Positions 15,862 through 23,121 of a DNA stretch of 29,228 nt are shown here, piece by piece. The notes under the pieces are model-generated. The model was given only the letters and a program-made list of their open reading frames with translations, made no database searches and had not been told where the DNA came from. The DNA is from Oscillospiraceae bacterium (GTDB taxonomy: Bacteria; Bacillota; Clostridia; Oscillospirales; Ruminococcaceae): NCBI GenBank assembly GCA_022792755.1, contig JAAWBP010000154.1:1-29228 (forward strand), written 5' to 3'. The first letter of the stretch is position 1. Each line of letters starts with the position of its first letter. Position numbers and translations under genes: made by a program.

Positions 15862-18258
15862 CTATAAAGTGACCGACGCTCCCTCAAGGCCGTCGGAAGA
15901 AGCGGTCAATGTGACACTCCCCTCCCCTTTCCTCCGCAGGATGACGAGAGCACGGCCCTCATAGGCCTTGCGGTGATCCGCAGTAAAGGATTCCTCGGTG
16001 ATCGGATTGCCGTTTCCGACCGCAATGATCTCCGCACTGCCGGTACAGGAAAACTGAATTTCATTTTCAGCATAGGGCACCCGTTCCCCATTCTGATCCA
16101 CCGCTTCGACACGGACATAGATCAATTCTTTACAGAACGAACAGTCCTCCGGCTCGAGCAGGATTTTTGCCGGGGCGCCAGTTGTGCGAACCGTTTCGCG
16201 GCTTTTCTCCATTCCATCCTGATAAGCGATCGCTGTGAGTTCACCCGGTTCATAGGTGATTGTAAACTGGGCAATGCATTTCGATCCATCGCCGGCGGGC
16301 TTTCTGCCGTAAGATTTGCCGTTGACGAAAAGCTCCACTTCATCGTACTGGCTGTAAACATCGACCAGGGTTTCCATCCCTTCGCAGCCCGGGAAGGAAT
16401 ACCCCTCCTGCACCGGCTCCCAGGCCCACTCCTTGAGAACGATCTTGCGGCCGTGGAACCGGGGGTCATACACGCCGATAAACGGCTTCTCACGCTGATC
16501 CCAGACGATATCGCGGTAATAAGACTGCGGGCGTTTGGTACCGCAGATGTCAAAATCGCCGCAGTTGGCGTAGAACCACGGATAGGCGCCGCCCCATCCA
16601 TCCTGCTCGTCATATTCCACCTTGCCGATCCCGGCTTCTCCCAGATAGTCGAACGACGTCCAGACAAAATCGCCGACAACATTGTCGTGCGCCATCGTCT
16701 CTTTCCAGTTGTCGTAATGGGTGTGCGGGAAGGTCTCGGTTCCCATGATCACGCGGTCTGGGAATTTCCCCTGGTCGTAGCCGTACCGTTTGATCAGGTA
16801 ATTATAGCCGGCAATGTCGAGTGAAGCAAAGACGTCCCTCGTTTTATCCCCAAACAGGTCGTTTTCTTTGTCGATCACATTCCCCTTGAGGTTCGCGGCC
16901 CAGTTCGCATCTTCGACATCGTCGTCGGCAGAGAGCGCAACGATATCATTGCAGGCGATCGTAACCGGGCGGCTGGGATCCTTGGAGTGTGCATGATCCG
17001 CCAGCATCCGGCAGATTTCCACCCCGCCCGAACGGCCATCCCGTTCAATCATCTCATTGCCGACCGACCAGACGACGATCGAGGGATGGTTGTAATCGCG
17101 GTCGATCATGCTGTCCAGGTCCCGCTTCCACCAATCGCTGAAACAGAGGTGATAGTCAAACGGATTCTTGCCGAGCCGCCAGCAGTCAAACGCCTCATCG
17201 ACCACCAGCATCCCCAGACGGTCGCAGACGTCGAGAAACGCGACAGAAGGCGGGTTGTGGGCGCAGCGGATCGCGTTAAAGCCCGCGTCTTTCAAAATCC
17301 GCACCCGCCGCTCCTCGGCGTCATCAAATGCGGCCGCGCCAAGCGGCCCATGGTCGTGATGGATGCATCCGCCTTTCATTTTGACAGTCCGCCCATTCAG
17401 TTGGAAACCGTTTTTGCTGTCAAAAGAAATGCTGCGGATTCCGAAAGTCACACTGCCGGAATCCAGCACCTCGCCCCGGTCCGACAAAACTTCATAAGCC
17501 GCTTCGTAGAGATTGGGCGAGTCGATATCCCAGAGCTTCGGATTTTTAAGCTGCACCGAATGCTCCACCGAAGTGTCGCCCTTTTCCATCAAATACAAAG
17601 GCGTAATCTGACCCGAAAGCACCTTGACGCCCGTTCCCTTTTCCGAAATATCATACCGGATCGACACCTGCTGTGCGCTGCCGGTGAGATTGGTCAGATT
17701 CGCAGAAAAACAGATTTCTGCACTTTCCGCAGACACTTCCGGCGTGCAGACCTTAAACTGCCAAGGACGGATATGCACCAGTTCCCCGACATGCAGCCGG
17801 ACATGGCGATAAATGCCGGAACCGGCATACCAGCGTGAATTCGCCTGCGCCAGATTATTCACCGTCACCAAAAGCACATTTTTCCGTCCATATTTCAAAT
17901 AAGGGGTCAGCTCAGCAAAAAAGCTGGTGTAGCCGTAAGGATGCGAAACAATCAAATTGCCGTTGAGCAGGATCTCGGCGTTCATATAAACACCTTCGAA
18001 TTCGGCGATGACCTCCTTGTTCCTCCACTCTTCAGGGCAGTCGAACTCCTTGCGGTAATAGAGCATGCTGTTAGGGGTATAGCCGCCTGCCATGCCGGAG
18101 GGATTGGACGGATTGCGCTCAAGCCCGATGACCGCGTCATGCGGAAGGTCGATCGCTTTCCAGCGGCTTTCATCTACGTTGTGCAGGTCTTGTCCAAAAA
18201 AGGTCATAAATTTACCGGAAAGATATCGCCAGCCGCGGTCAAATAAGATTGATTCCAT
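15862..18258 (-). CDS. GH2 glycoside hydrolase, beta-galactosidase type
   Basis: The 798-residue protein has the GH2 order: sugar-binding jelly roll (about 1-165), Ig-like domain (165-280), TIM barrel (280-595), then DUF4982-like and Ig-like C-terminal domains (600-798). The acid/base is Glu402 in VWSVGNEM and the nucleophile Glu508 in IMGTETFP. The N-x-K motif that lets beta-glucuronidases bind the carboxylate is absent: the aligned residues are Asn565 and Gly567 (ANCGD). I therefore favour beta-galactosidase, though other GH2 specificities such as beta-arabinopyranoside-type activity cannot be excluded. No signal peptide, so it cleaves imported oligosaccharides. GGGAGG lies 9 nt before the ATG. 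Confidence 0.88.
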   Translation of the reverse strand: MESILFDRGWRYLSGKFMTFFGQDLHNVDESRWKAIDLPHDAVIGLERNPSNPSGMAGGYTPNSMLYYRKEFDCPEEWRNKEVIAEFEGVYMNAEILLNGNLIVSHPYGYTSFFAELTPYLKYGRKNVLLVTVNNLAQANSRWYAGSGIYRHVRLHVGELVHIRPWQFKVCTPEVSAESAEICFSANLTNLTGSAQQVSIRYDISEKGTGVKVLSGQITPLYLMEKGDTSVEHSVQLKNPKLWDIDSPNLYEAAYEVLSDRGEVLDSGSVTFGIRSISFDSKNGFQLNGRTVKMKGGCIHHDHGPLGAAAFDDAEERRVRILKDAGFNAIRCAHNPPSVAFLDVCDRLGMLVVDEAFDCWRLGKNPFDYHLCFSDWWKRDLDSMIDRDYNHPSIVVWSVGNEMIERDGRSGGVEICRMLADHAHSKDPSRPVTIACNDIVALSADDDVEDANWAANLKGNVIDKENDLFGDKTRDVFASLDIAGYNYLIKRYGYDQGKFPDRVIMGTETFPHTHYDNWKETMAHDNVVGDFVWTSFDYLGEAGIGKVEYDEQDGWGGAYPWFYANCGDFDICGTKRPQSYYRDIVWDQREKPFIGVYDPRFHGRKIVLKEWAWEPVQEGYSFPGCEGMETLVDVYSQYDEVELFVNGKSYGRKPAGDGSKCIAQFTITYEPGELTAIAYQDGMEKSRETVRTTGAPAKILLEPEDCSFCKELIYVRVEAVDQNGERVPYAENEIQFSCTGSAEIIAVGNGNPITEESFTADHRKAYEGRALVILRRKGEGSVTLTASSDGLEGASVTL

Positions 18259-18286
18259 ATCAGTTTTCCTCCCTGATTTTTTCCTC

Positions 18287-18295
18287 AGTATAACA
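18287..18295 (-). promoter_or_regulatory. Extended -10 promoter candidate for the GH2 gene
   Basis: The minus strand reads TGTTATACT, a TGnTATACT extended -10, without a good -35. The start would be about 20-25 nt before the GH2 ATG. The rest of 18296-18385 is AT-rich with a second TATAAT-like box (near 18333) and no clear operator. Confidence 0.45.
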
Positions 18296-18385
18296 CACCA
18301 GTTGGAATATATCTATAGAATTTCAATTATTTATTATATCGTGAAAAAACGAAGCTTTTCCACCTGCATCATGGAAACAGACGAT

Positions 18386-18427
18386 AAAAACCGAAGGGCT
18401 GCTCTTTCCTTAAAAACGGCCCTTCGG
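18386..18427 (-). terminator. Terminator of the feo operon
   Basis: The stem CCGAAGGGC (18391-18399) pairs perfectly with GCCCTTCGG (18419-18427) across a 19-nt loop. On the minus strand TTTTTATC follows, so it ends the feo transcript. Confidence 0.8.
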
Positions 18428-18473
18428 TCTATCTTCAGGTTCAAATTTTTCTTACAAGATTAAGGCGGTTCCA

Positions 18474-18668
18474 TTAGGGGATATCGTCAAGCTTGCCTTT
18501 GTGGCACAATCCGGCTGAGGGACAGCTGCTGCATCCGCAGCCACAGGAACCCTTCCCTTTTTTCCGATCCCGGTGCAGCTTGAGAAAGATCAAGACGACA
18601 ACGGCGGCTAGAGCGGCCGCGATCAAAATCGATCCCCCATGATTCGAGAGAAACTCCAGCACAATCAT
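18474..18668 (-). CDS. FeoB-associated Cys-rich membrane protein
   Basis: The 64-residue protein has one transmembrane helix (about 13-30, SILIAAALAAVVVLIFL) followed by a basic stretch RDRKKGKG and a cysteine cluster CGCGCSSCPSAGLC. This is the known small partner encoded after feoB in many Clostridia. The cysteines may bind iron or a cluster on the cytoplasmic side; its function is not established. It starts 15 nt after the feoB stop and is probably translated from the same mRNA. Confidence 0.9.
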   Translation of the reverse strand: MIVLEFLSNHGGSILIAAALAAVVVLIFLKLHRDRKKGKGSCGCGCSSCPSAGLCHKGKLDDIP

Positions 18669-18683
18669 CCCTGCCTTTCAAAA

Positions 18684-21128
18684 TTACGCTTTTACCCGAA
18701 GGGATTGGCTCTCTTTATACGGACGGAACAGCATAAACACAAGGAATGCGACGATTGCAAAGGCCGCAATAGAACCTATGACATTCCCTTGGCCCATAAA
18801 GAGCATCCCGAGCTGGTAAACTACGAGCGAAACCGCATAAGCAAACGCGCACTGATAGCCGATGGCAAAAAATGTCCATTTGGCGGAATTCATCTCCCGC
18901 TTGATCGCGCCCATAGCCGCAAAACAGGGGGCGCAGAGCAGGTTGAAAATCAGGAAGGAGTAAGAGGCAAGCGGGGTAAAAACTTCCCGCATATTCGCCC
19001 AAATCTGCCAGCCGTTTTCCGCGACCTCGTCAAAGCCGCCAAAGAGCACGCCAAAGGTGCCGACGACATTCTCTTTCGCAATCAATCCGGTGATTGTGGC
19101 AACAGCGCTCTCCCAGTTGCCGAATCCAAGCGGAACAAAGAGCCACGCGATGCCGTTGCCGATCGCGGCAAGGATGGAATGATTCAAATCCCCGACCATG
19201 CCGAAACCGCCGCCTTCAAAGCCAAAGCTCATCAGGAACCAGAGCAGGATTGCAGAAAGGAGGATGATCGTCCCCGCTTTTTTGATAAACGACCAGGCAC
19301 GCTCCCACATCGAACGCAGCACGTTGCTCACAGTTGGAAGATGATAGGCCGGCAGTTCCATGACGAAAGGCGCTGGGTCTCCCGCGAACATCTTCACCTT
19401 TTTCAGCATGATGCCGGAGACGACGATCGCGGCGATCCCGACAAAATAGGCGCTCGGGGCAATCCACCAGGCTCCGCCGAACAGCGCGCCTGCAATCAGC
19501 GCAATAATCGGAAGCTTCGCACCGCAGGGGATAAAGGTGGTGGTCATAATCGTCATCCGGCGGTCCCGCTCATTCTCTATCGTACGAGAGGCCATGATGC
19601 CGGGAATCCCGCAGCCAGTGCCGATGAGCATCGGGATAAAGGATTTGCCGGACAGGCCGAATTTGCGGAAAATCCTGTCCATGACAAAAGCGATCCGGGC
19701 CATATAGCCGCACGCTTCCAGAAACGCCAGGAAGATAAAGAGCACTAACATCTGCGGGACAAAGCCGAGAACAGCGCCGACACCGCCGACGATGCCGTCG
19801 AGGATCAAGCCCTGCAGCCAATCGGCGCAGTTGATCGCCTCCAGCCCGTCCTGAATCAGCACTGGGATTCCCGGGACCCAGACGCCGTAAGAGGCAGGAT
19901 CGGGTTCTTCCAGTTCGGCGGCTTCCTGATACGCCGCGTAATCGACGGGGATTTCTTCCTCTATATTCCCGTCGTCGTCATACAGGTAGGCGGTTGTTGT
20001 AATTGTTTCCGCTTTTTCGGGAAGCAGCACCGTTTCATCCTCTGTCGACTGCTCCTCGTCCACTGCGCCCGCTTCCGCGGCCGCCGATTCAAACGCCTCT
20101 ACGATTGCACCTGGTACGACATACTCCTCTGCCGCCTCTTCATAAGCGGAGTCGCCGATTCCGAGAAGGTGCCAGCCGTCTCCAAATACGCCGTCGTTCG
20201 CCCAGTCGGTCGCCCAAGTTCCCACTGTAGTCACAGAAACATAATAAACGATAAACATCACAACCGCAAAAATAGGGAGCGCAGCCCAGCGGTTGGTGAC
20301 CACCCTGTCTATTTTGTCTGAGACGGAGAGCTTTCCCGCGTTCTTTTTCTTGTAGCAGCCTTTGATGATCGAACCTATGTAAACATACCGCTCATTTGTG
20401 ATGATGCTCTCTGCATCGTCGTCCAGCTCCTGTTCGGCCGCCTGGATATCCTTTTCGATGTGATCGAGGGCCGCCGGATCAAGCTTTAACTGCTCCAATA
20501 CCTTCTCGTCCCGCTCAAAAATTTTGATTGCATACCACCTTTGCTGTTCGTCGGGCATACCGTGGACGGCCGCCTCCTCGATATGGGCGATGGCGTGCTC
20601 TACCGCGCCGGAAAAGCTGTGCTGCGGGACGGTTTTGGTCTCTCGCGCCGCTTTGACAGCTTCCTCCGCCGCCTCCATCACTCCCAAGCCCTTCAAAGCC
20701 GAAATTTCAACGACCTTGCAGCCGAGTTCTCTGGAAAGCTCGGGGATATTGATCTTGTCGCCGTTCTTCCTCACCACATCCATCATATTGATCGCGACGA
20801 CGACGGGGATTCCGAGTTCGGTGAGCTGGGTGGTCAGATATAGGTTCCGTTCGAGATTGGTTCCGTCGATGATGTTGAGAATTGCATCGGGCCGTTCATT
20901 GATCAGGTAATTTCTCGCAACCACCTCTTCCAAGGTGTAGGGCGACAAAGAATAGATGCCGGGAAGGTCCGTGATTACAACGTCGCTGCGCTTTTTCAGC
21001 TTTCCCTCCTTTTTCTCCACTGTGACGCCCGGCCAGTTGCCCACAAACTGGTTCGATCCTGTCAGCGCATTGAAGAGAGTCGTCTTCCCGCTGTTTGGGT
21101 TGCCTGCAAGGGCAATCGTAATGTCCAT
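18684..21128 (-). CDS. feoB: Ferrous iron transporter B
   Basis: The 814-residue inner-membrane Fe(II) transporter has an N-terminal GTPase domain: G1 GNPNSGKT (9-16), G3 DLPG (54-57), G4 NMMD (114-117), G5 SAL (143-145). A helical spacer domain (about 170-265) leads to the membrane domain, starting near 283. LEACGYMAR, GTGCGIPGIMASRTIE (503-518), IPCGAKLP and the late LLCAPCFAAMGAIKRE are typical of the Gate segments. Unusually, the outer loop after the first membrane helix carries an acidic insert at about 326-411. AAGGAG lies 8 nt before the ATG. It follows two feoA genes, and a DtxR-type operator-like site lies just upstream. Confidence 0.97.
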   Translation of the reverse strand: MDITIALAGNPNSGKTTLFNALTGSNQFVGNWPGVTVEKKEGKLKKRSDVVITDLPGIYSLSPYTLEEVVARNYLINERPDAILNIIDGTNLERNLYLTTQLTELGIPVVVAINMMDVVRKNGDKINIPELSRELGCKVVEISALKGLGVMEAAEEAVKAARETKTVPQHSFSGAVEHAIAHIEEAAVHGMPDEQQRWYAIKIFERDEKVLEQLKLDPAALDHIEKDIQAAEQELDDDAESIITNERYVYIGSIIKGCYKKKNAGKLSVSDKIDRVVTNRWAALPIFAVVMFIVYYVSVTTVGTWATDWANDGVFGDGWHLLGIGDSAYEEAAEEYVVPGAIVEAFESAAAEAGAVDEEQSTEDETVLLPEKAETITTTAYLYDDDGNIEEEIPVDYAAYQEAAELEEPDPASYGVWVPGIPVLIQDGLEAINCADWLQGLILDGIVGGVGAVLGFVPQMLVLFIFLAFLEACGYMARIAFVMDRIFRKFGLSGKSFIPMLIGTGCGIPGIMASRTIENERDRRMTIMTTTFIPCGAKLPIIALIAGALFGGAWWIAPSAYFVGIAAIVVSGIMLKKVKMFAGDPAPFVMELPAYHLPTVSNVLRSMWERAWSFIKKAGTIILLSAILLWFLMSFGFEGGGFGMVGDLNHSILAAIGNGIAWLFVPLGFGNWESAVATITGLIAKENVVGTFGVLFGGFDEVAENGWQIWANMREVFTPLASYSFLIFNLLCAPCFAAMGAIKREMNSAKWTFFAIGYQCAFAYAVSLVVYQLGMLFMGQGNVIGSIAAFAIVAFLVFMLFRPYKESQSLRVKA

Positions 21129-21151
21129 TGCCGATCTCCTTTCAAATTTAA

Positions 21152-21165
21152 TTAGTTTTAACTAA
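21152..21165. promoter_or_regulatory. Operator-like site between feoA and feoB
   Basis: TTAGTTTTAACTAA has 6-bp inverted arms and fits TTAG-N6-CTAA, as do the two sites near the operon promoter. On the minus strand TTGGAT with a 17-nt spacer ends at its edge, so a weak internal promoter under control here is possible. Confidence 0.5.
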
Positions 21166-21200
21166 CTCAAATGCAGTAATAAATCCAATCCCTTTTTCCG

Positions 21201-21422
21201 CTATTCTATCTCGATCATCTCGGCATCTGCCTTGCGGATTGACAGTTCATATCCCCTGACCGTTATCTCGATTGGATCACCCAACGGTGCTACCTTGCGG
21301 ATATGCACCGAAATACCGCGGGTAATCCCCATGTCCATGATCCTGCGCTTGACGGCGCCCTCACCGTGCAATTTTACTACGGTAGCCGTATCGCCGACCT
21401 TCGCTGCTCTCAATGTTTTCAT
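21201..21422 (-). CDS. feoA: FeoA-domain protein
   Basis: The 73-residue SH3-like protein has the FeoA signature: GDTATVVKLHGEGAVKRRIMDMGI, then GISVHIRKVAPLGDPIEITVRGYELSIRKADAEMI. FeoA acts in the cytosol on FeoB to support Fe(II) uptake; the details are not settled. The start ATG follows TTAGGAGGAAACGGT, a strong ribosome binding site. It is the second of two feoA genes before feoB. LRAAKVGDTATV and RRIMDMG are the most conserved parts. Confidence 0.93.
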   Translation of the reverse strand: MKTLRAAKVGDTATVVKLHGEGAVKRRIMDMGITRGISVHIRKVAPLGDPIEITVRGYELSIRKADAEMIEIE

Positions 21423-21485
21423 ACCGTTTCCTCCTAACCTTTTATTTTGAATGGCTTAGCCGAAATAATCAAGGTGCAACGCAGT

Positions 21486-21560
21486 TTTCGCGGAAGCCAC
21501 GAAACGCCGGATGTGTTGCGTTGTTTTTGCGGCCGGCGCTTTTCTATAAACCGCAACACA
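21486..21560 (-). other. Structured spacer between the two feoA genes
   Basis: The 177-nt gap holds two inverted repeats. TGTGTTGCG (21512-21520) pairs perfectly with CGCAACACA (21552-21560). TTTCGCGG (21486-21493) pairs with CCACGAAA (21497-21504), where the one non-matching pair becomes G-U on the minus-strand RNA. Neither is followed by a T run, so they are not terminators. They may stabilise or process the mRNA. Confidence 0.4.
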
Positions 21561-21599
21561 ACAGTCAGTCCACGGCGCGCTCTTCCCTGATTGCTTTAG

Positions 21600-21812
21600 C
21601 TACACCATAATTTTATTCGCCATCTCCCTGCTGATCGCCACACGGGATTCTTTTACGTTGACAATCAAATTCCCGCCGATCGTAGAAATAACCGTTACAT
21701 TACCCCCCGGCACAAAACCGAGATTTTCAAGATGGGCCCGCACCTCAGGGTTTCCTCCGACCTTCCGTATCATTGCAGCTTGCCCAATATTTGCCAACGT
21801 CAGCGGCATCAT
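21600..21812 (-). CDS. feoA: FeoA-domain protein, first gene of the operon
   Basis: The protein has about 70 residues with the FeoA fold: PLTLANIGQAAMIRKVGGNPEVRAHLENLGFVPGGNVTVIST, then GGNLIVNVKESRVAISREMANKIMV. It differs clearly from the second FeoA. Tandem ATGs at 21812 and 21809 follow AAAGGAATGG; the frame extends 10 codons upstream, but that part contains the ribosome binding site. Two feoA genes before feoB are common in Clostridia. It is read from the operator-controlled promoter at 21883-21911. Confidence 0.92.
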   Translation of the reverse strand: MMPLTLANIGQAAMIRKVGGNPEVRAHLENLGFVPGGNVTVISTIGGNLIVNVKESRVAISREMANKIMV

Positions 21813-21859
21813 AAATCCATTCCTTTCTTTACGGCATCGCAAATGCTGTTTCCAAATGA

Positions 21860-21875
21860 GTTAGAATTTCCTAAC
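21860..21875. promoter_or_regulatory. DtxR-type operator A (near the feo start site)
   Basis: GTTAGAATTTCCTAAC has perfect 5-bp arms and fits TTAG-N6-CTAA. It lies just downstream of the predicted feo transcription start, 25 bp centre-to-centre from site B. Confidence 0.65.
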
Positions 21876-21882
21876 CGTACCT

Positions 21883-21911
21883 ATGTTAGCATATGCTAAC
21901 CTGCTTGTCAA
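21883..21911 (-). promoter_or_regulatory. Sigma-A promoter of the feo operon
   Basis: The minus strand has a consensus TTGACA (21906-21911), a 17-nt spacer and TAACAT (21883-21888). The start would be near 21876. Operator B covers the spacer and most of the -10. Confidence 0.8.
21885..21900. promoter_or_regulatory. DtxR-type operator B (covers the feo promoter)
   Basis: GTTAGCATATGCTAAC is a perfect 16-bp palindrome. It overlaps the feo -10 and spacer, as expected for an iron-dependent repressor site. The divergent DtxR-family gene is the obvious candidate to bind it. Confidence 0.75.
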
Positions 21912-21954
21912 GAGTGATTTAAAAAACTTTCAATCCATCGTTTGGACTTTATGA

Positions 21955-21982
21955 TTGAAAAATTGATATAATATGATATACT
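21955..21982 (+). promoter_or_regulatory. Promoter candidate for the DtxR-family gene
   Basis: TTGAAA, a 16-nt spacer and TATACT lie about 36 nt before the GTG start. A TATAAT at 21967-21972 is an alternative -10 without a good -35. The operator sites are more than 50 bp upstream, so strong autorepression is not evident. Confidence 0.5.
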
Positions 21983-22017
21983 GAAATCAAATACAATGCT
22001 CGAAGGCTGGTGGTGCA

Positions 22018-22401
22018 GTGAAAATACACGAGTCCGCGGAAAATTATCTGGAAACGATCCTGATCCTGCAAAAAAGAAAAGGGGATGTTCGTTCCATTGA
22101 TATTGTAAACGAGCTGGAATATTCAAAACCGAGCGTAAGTGTCGCGATGAAAAACCTGCGGGAAAACGGATACATCGAAATGGATTCAGACGGATATATT
22201 TCGCTTTTGGCGCAGGGGCGGGAGATTGCGGAAAGGATGTATGAACGCCACACCTTTCTCACCGATTGGCTGACAGAGCTGGGTGTCGACCAAAAGACTG
22301 CGGCGGAGGACGCCTGCAAGATCGAGCATGTAATCAGCGCGGAGAGCTTTGAGGCGATCAAGGCGCATACGGCGCTCAACAGAGGAATAAAGGAAAGATA
22401 G
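22018..22401 (+). CDS. DtxR-family iron-dependent regulator, short form
   Basis: The 127-residue protein has the DtxR/MntR winged helix (IDIVNELEYSKPSVSVAMKNL, 27-47; wing near GYISL) and the dimerisation/metal domain, but no SH3-like domain. By alignment, the metal ligands are Glu12, His78, Cys100, Glu103 and His104 (DACKIEHVIS). The Cys at 100 matches the Cys102 of DtxR, whereas MntR has Glu there, so Fe(II) is the likelier signal. Asn9 replaces the Met10 of DtxR or Asp8 of MntR. The start is a GTG with a weak GGTGG upstream. It is divergent from the feo operon and probably represses it when iron is plentiful. Confidence 0.88.
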   Translation: MKIHESAENYLETILILQKRKGDVRSIDIVNELEYSKPSVSVAMKNLRENGYIEMDSDGYISLLAQGREIAERMYERHTFLTDWLTELGVDQKTAAEDACKIEHVISAESFEAIKAHTALNRGIKER

Positions 22402-22467
22402 GCATTTTGGCTTGTCCTTTCCTTTAAACAGCCGATTCGTTTTTTTGATAGAAGGAGTAACATTTTT

Positions 22468-23079
22468 ATGAGCAACTCGATGAATATTAACGGCCTGACG
22501 AGAACATCCGCCAGGCTGTTGAAAGAATATCAAAGCCGTCAATCGACCATTCCGGCCGACGACTTTCTCGCCATGGCACAACAGTTAAAAAAGAGCGGTG
22601 CGGCCGGCTCCGCGGGAAACGGTTCGACGATGGCGGAATATAAGGCGTCAGTATTCGATAAAATCTCTCAGCTTCCGGTTCATTCATCCCATATGATGGA
22701 TTCTGTTTCGATCCATATTTCCGAGGCTGGGTTTGAGGCCATGAAAAACGATCCTGAATATGAGGAATGGGTGCTGGACCAGCTGCGCAAGAGTTTTACG
22801 GCCGACGGTTCCCAATCTGCCCTCTTCGGAGGCGACCGCCGTGTTTATTATTTTGGTGCGACAGAGGAAGAATACCGCAGTGAGAGCTGGGACTCAAGAC
22901 AGCAGAACAGCGATGAGATGTTTGAGGAAAAAGCGGCCGGCGGTTTTTGGGAGCAGCGGATGGAAAGCCATAAAAAATTCCAAGAGTTACAGCGGGAGGC
23001 GGCGATGAAGCGCTGGTATTTACAGCGCCGTTTGAGGGGCCTCCCCATCAGCGCGGCGGAGCTGATGGGCTGCCTATGA
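22468..23079 (+). CDS. Uncharacterised protein, paralog of its downstream neighbour
   Basis: I do not recognise an established function for this 203-residue protein. Residues 1-60 are Ser/Gln/Ala-rich and probably disordered. Residues 79-110 hold a core, SVSIHISEAGFEAMKNDPEYEEWVLDQL..., that resembles residues 171-200 of the next protein. A later segment, FWEQRMESHKKFQEL (160-174), resembles LYRLRMAKRAEFMRW there. The C-terminus is rich in Arg, Lys and Glu and likely helical. No signal peptide or membrane helix is seen. AAGGAG lies about 10 nt before the ATG. It starts 66 nt after the DtxR-family gene and may be read from the same transcript. Confidence 0.85.
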   Translation: MSNSMNINGLTRTSARLLKEYQSRQSTIPADDFLAMAQQLKKSGAAGSAGNGSTMAEYKASVFDKISQLPVHSSHMMDSVSIHISEAGFEAMKNDPEYEEWVLDQLRKSFTADGSQSALFGGDRRVYYFGATEEEYRSESWDSRQQNSDEMFEEKAAGGFWEQRMESHKKFQELQREAAMKRWYLQRRLRGLPISAAELMGCL

Positions 23080-23121
23080 CAAAGGTTTTTACATTGAAAG
23101 CGATGACAGGAGGAAATTGAT

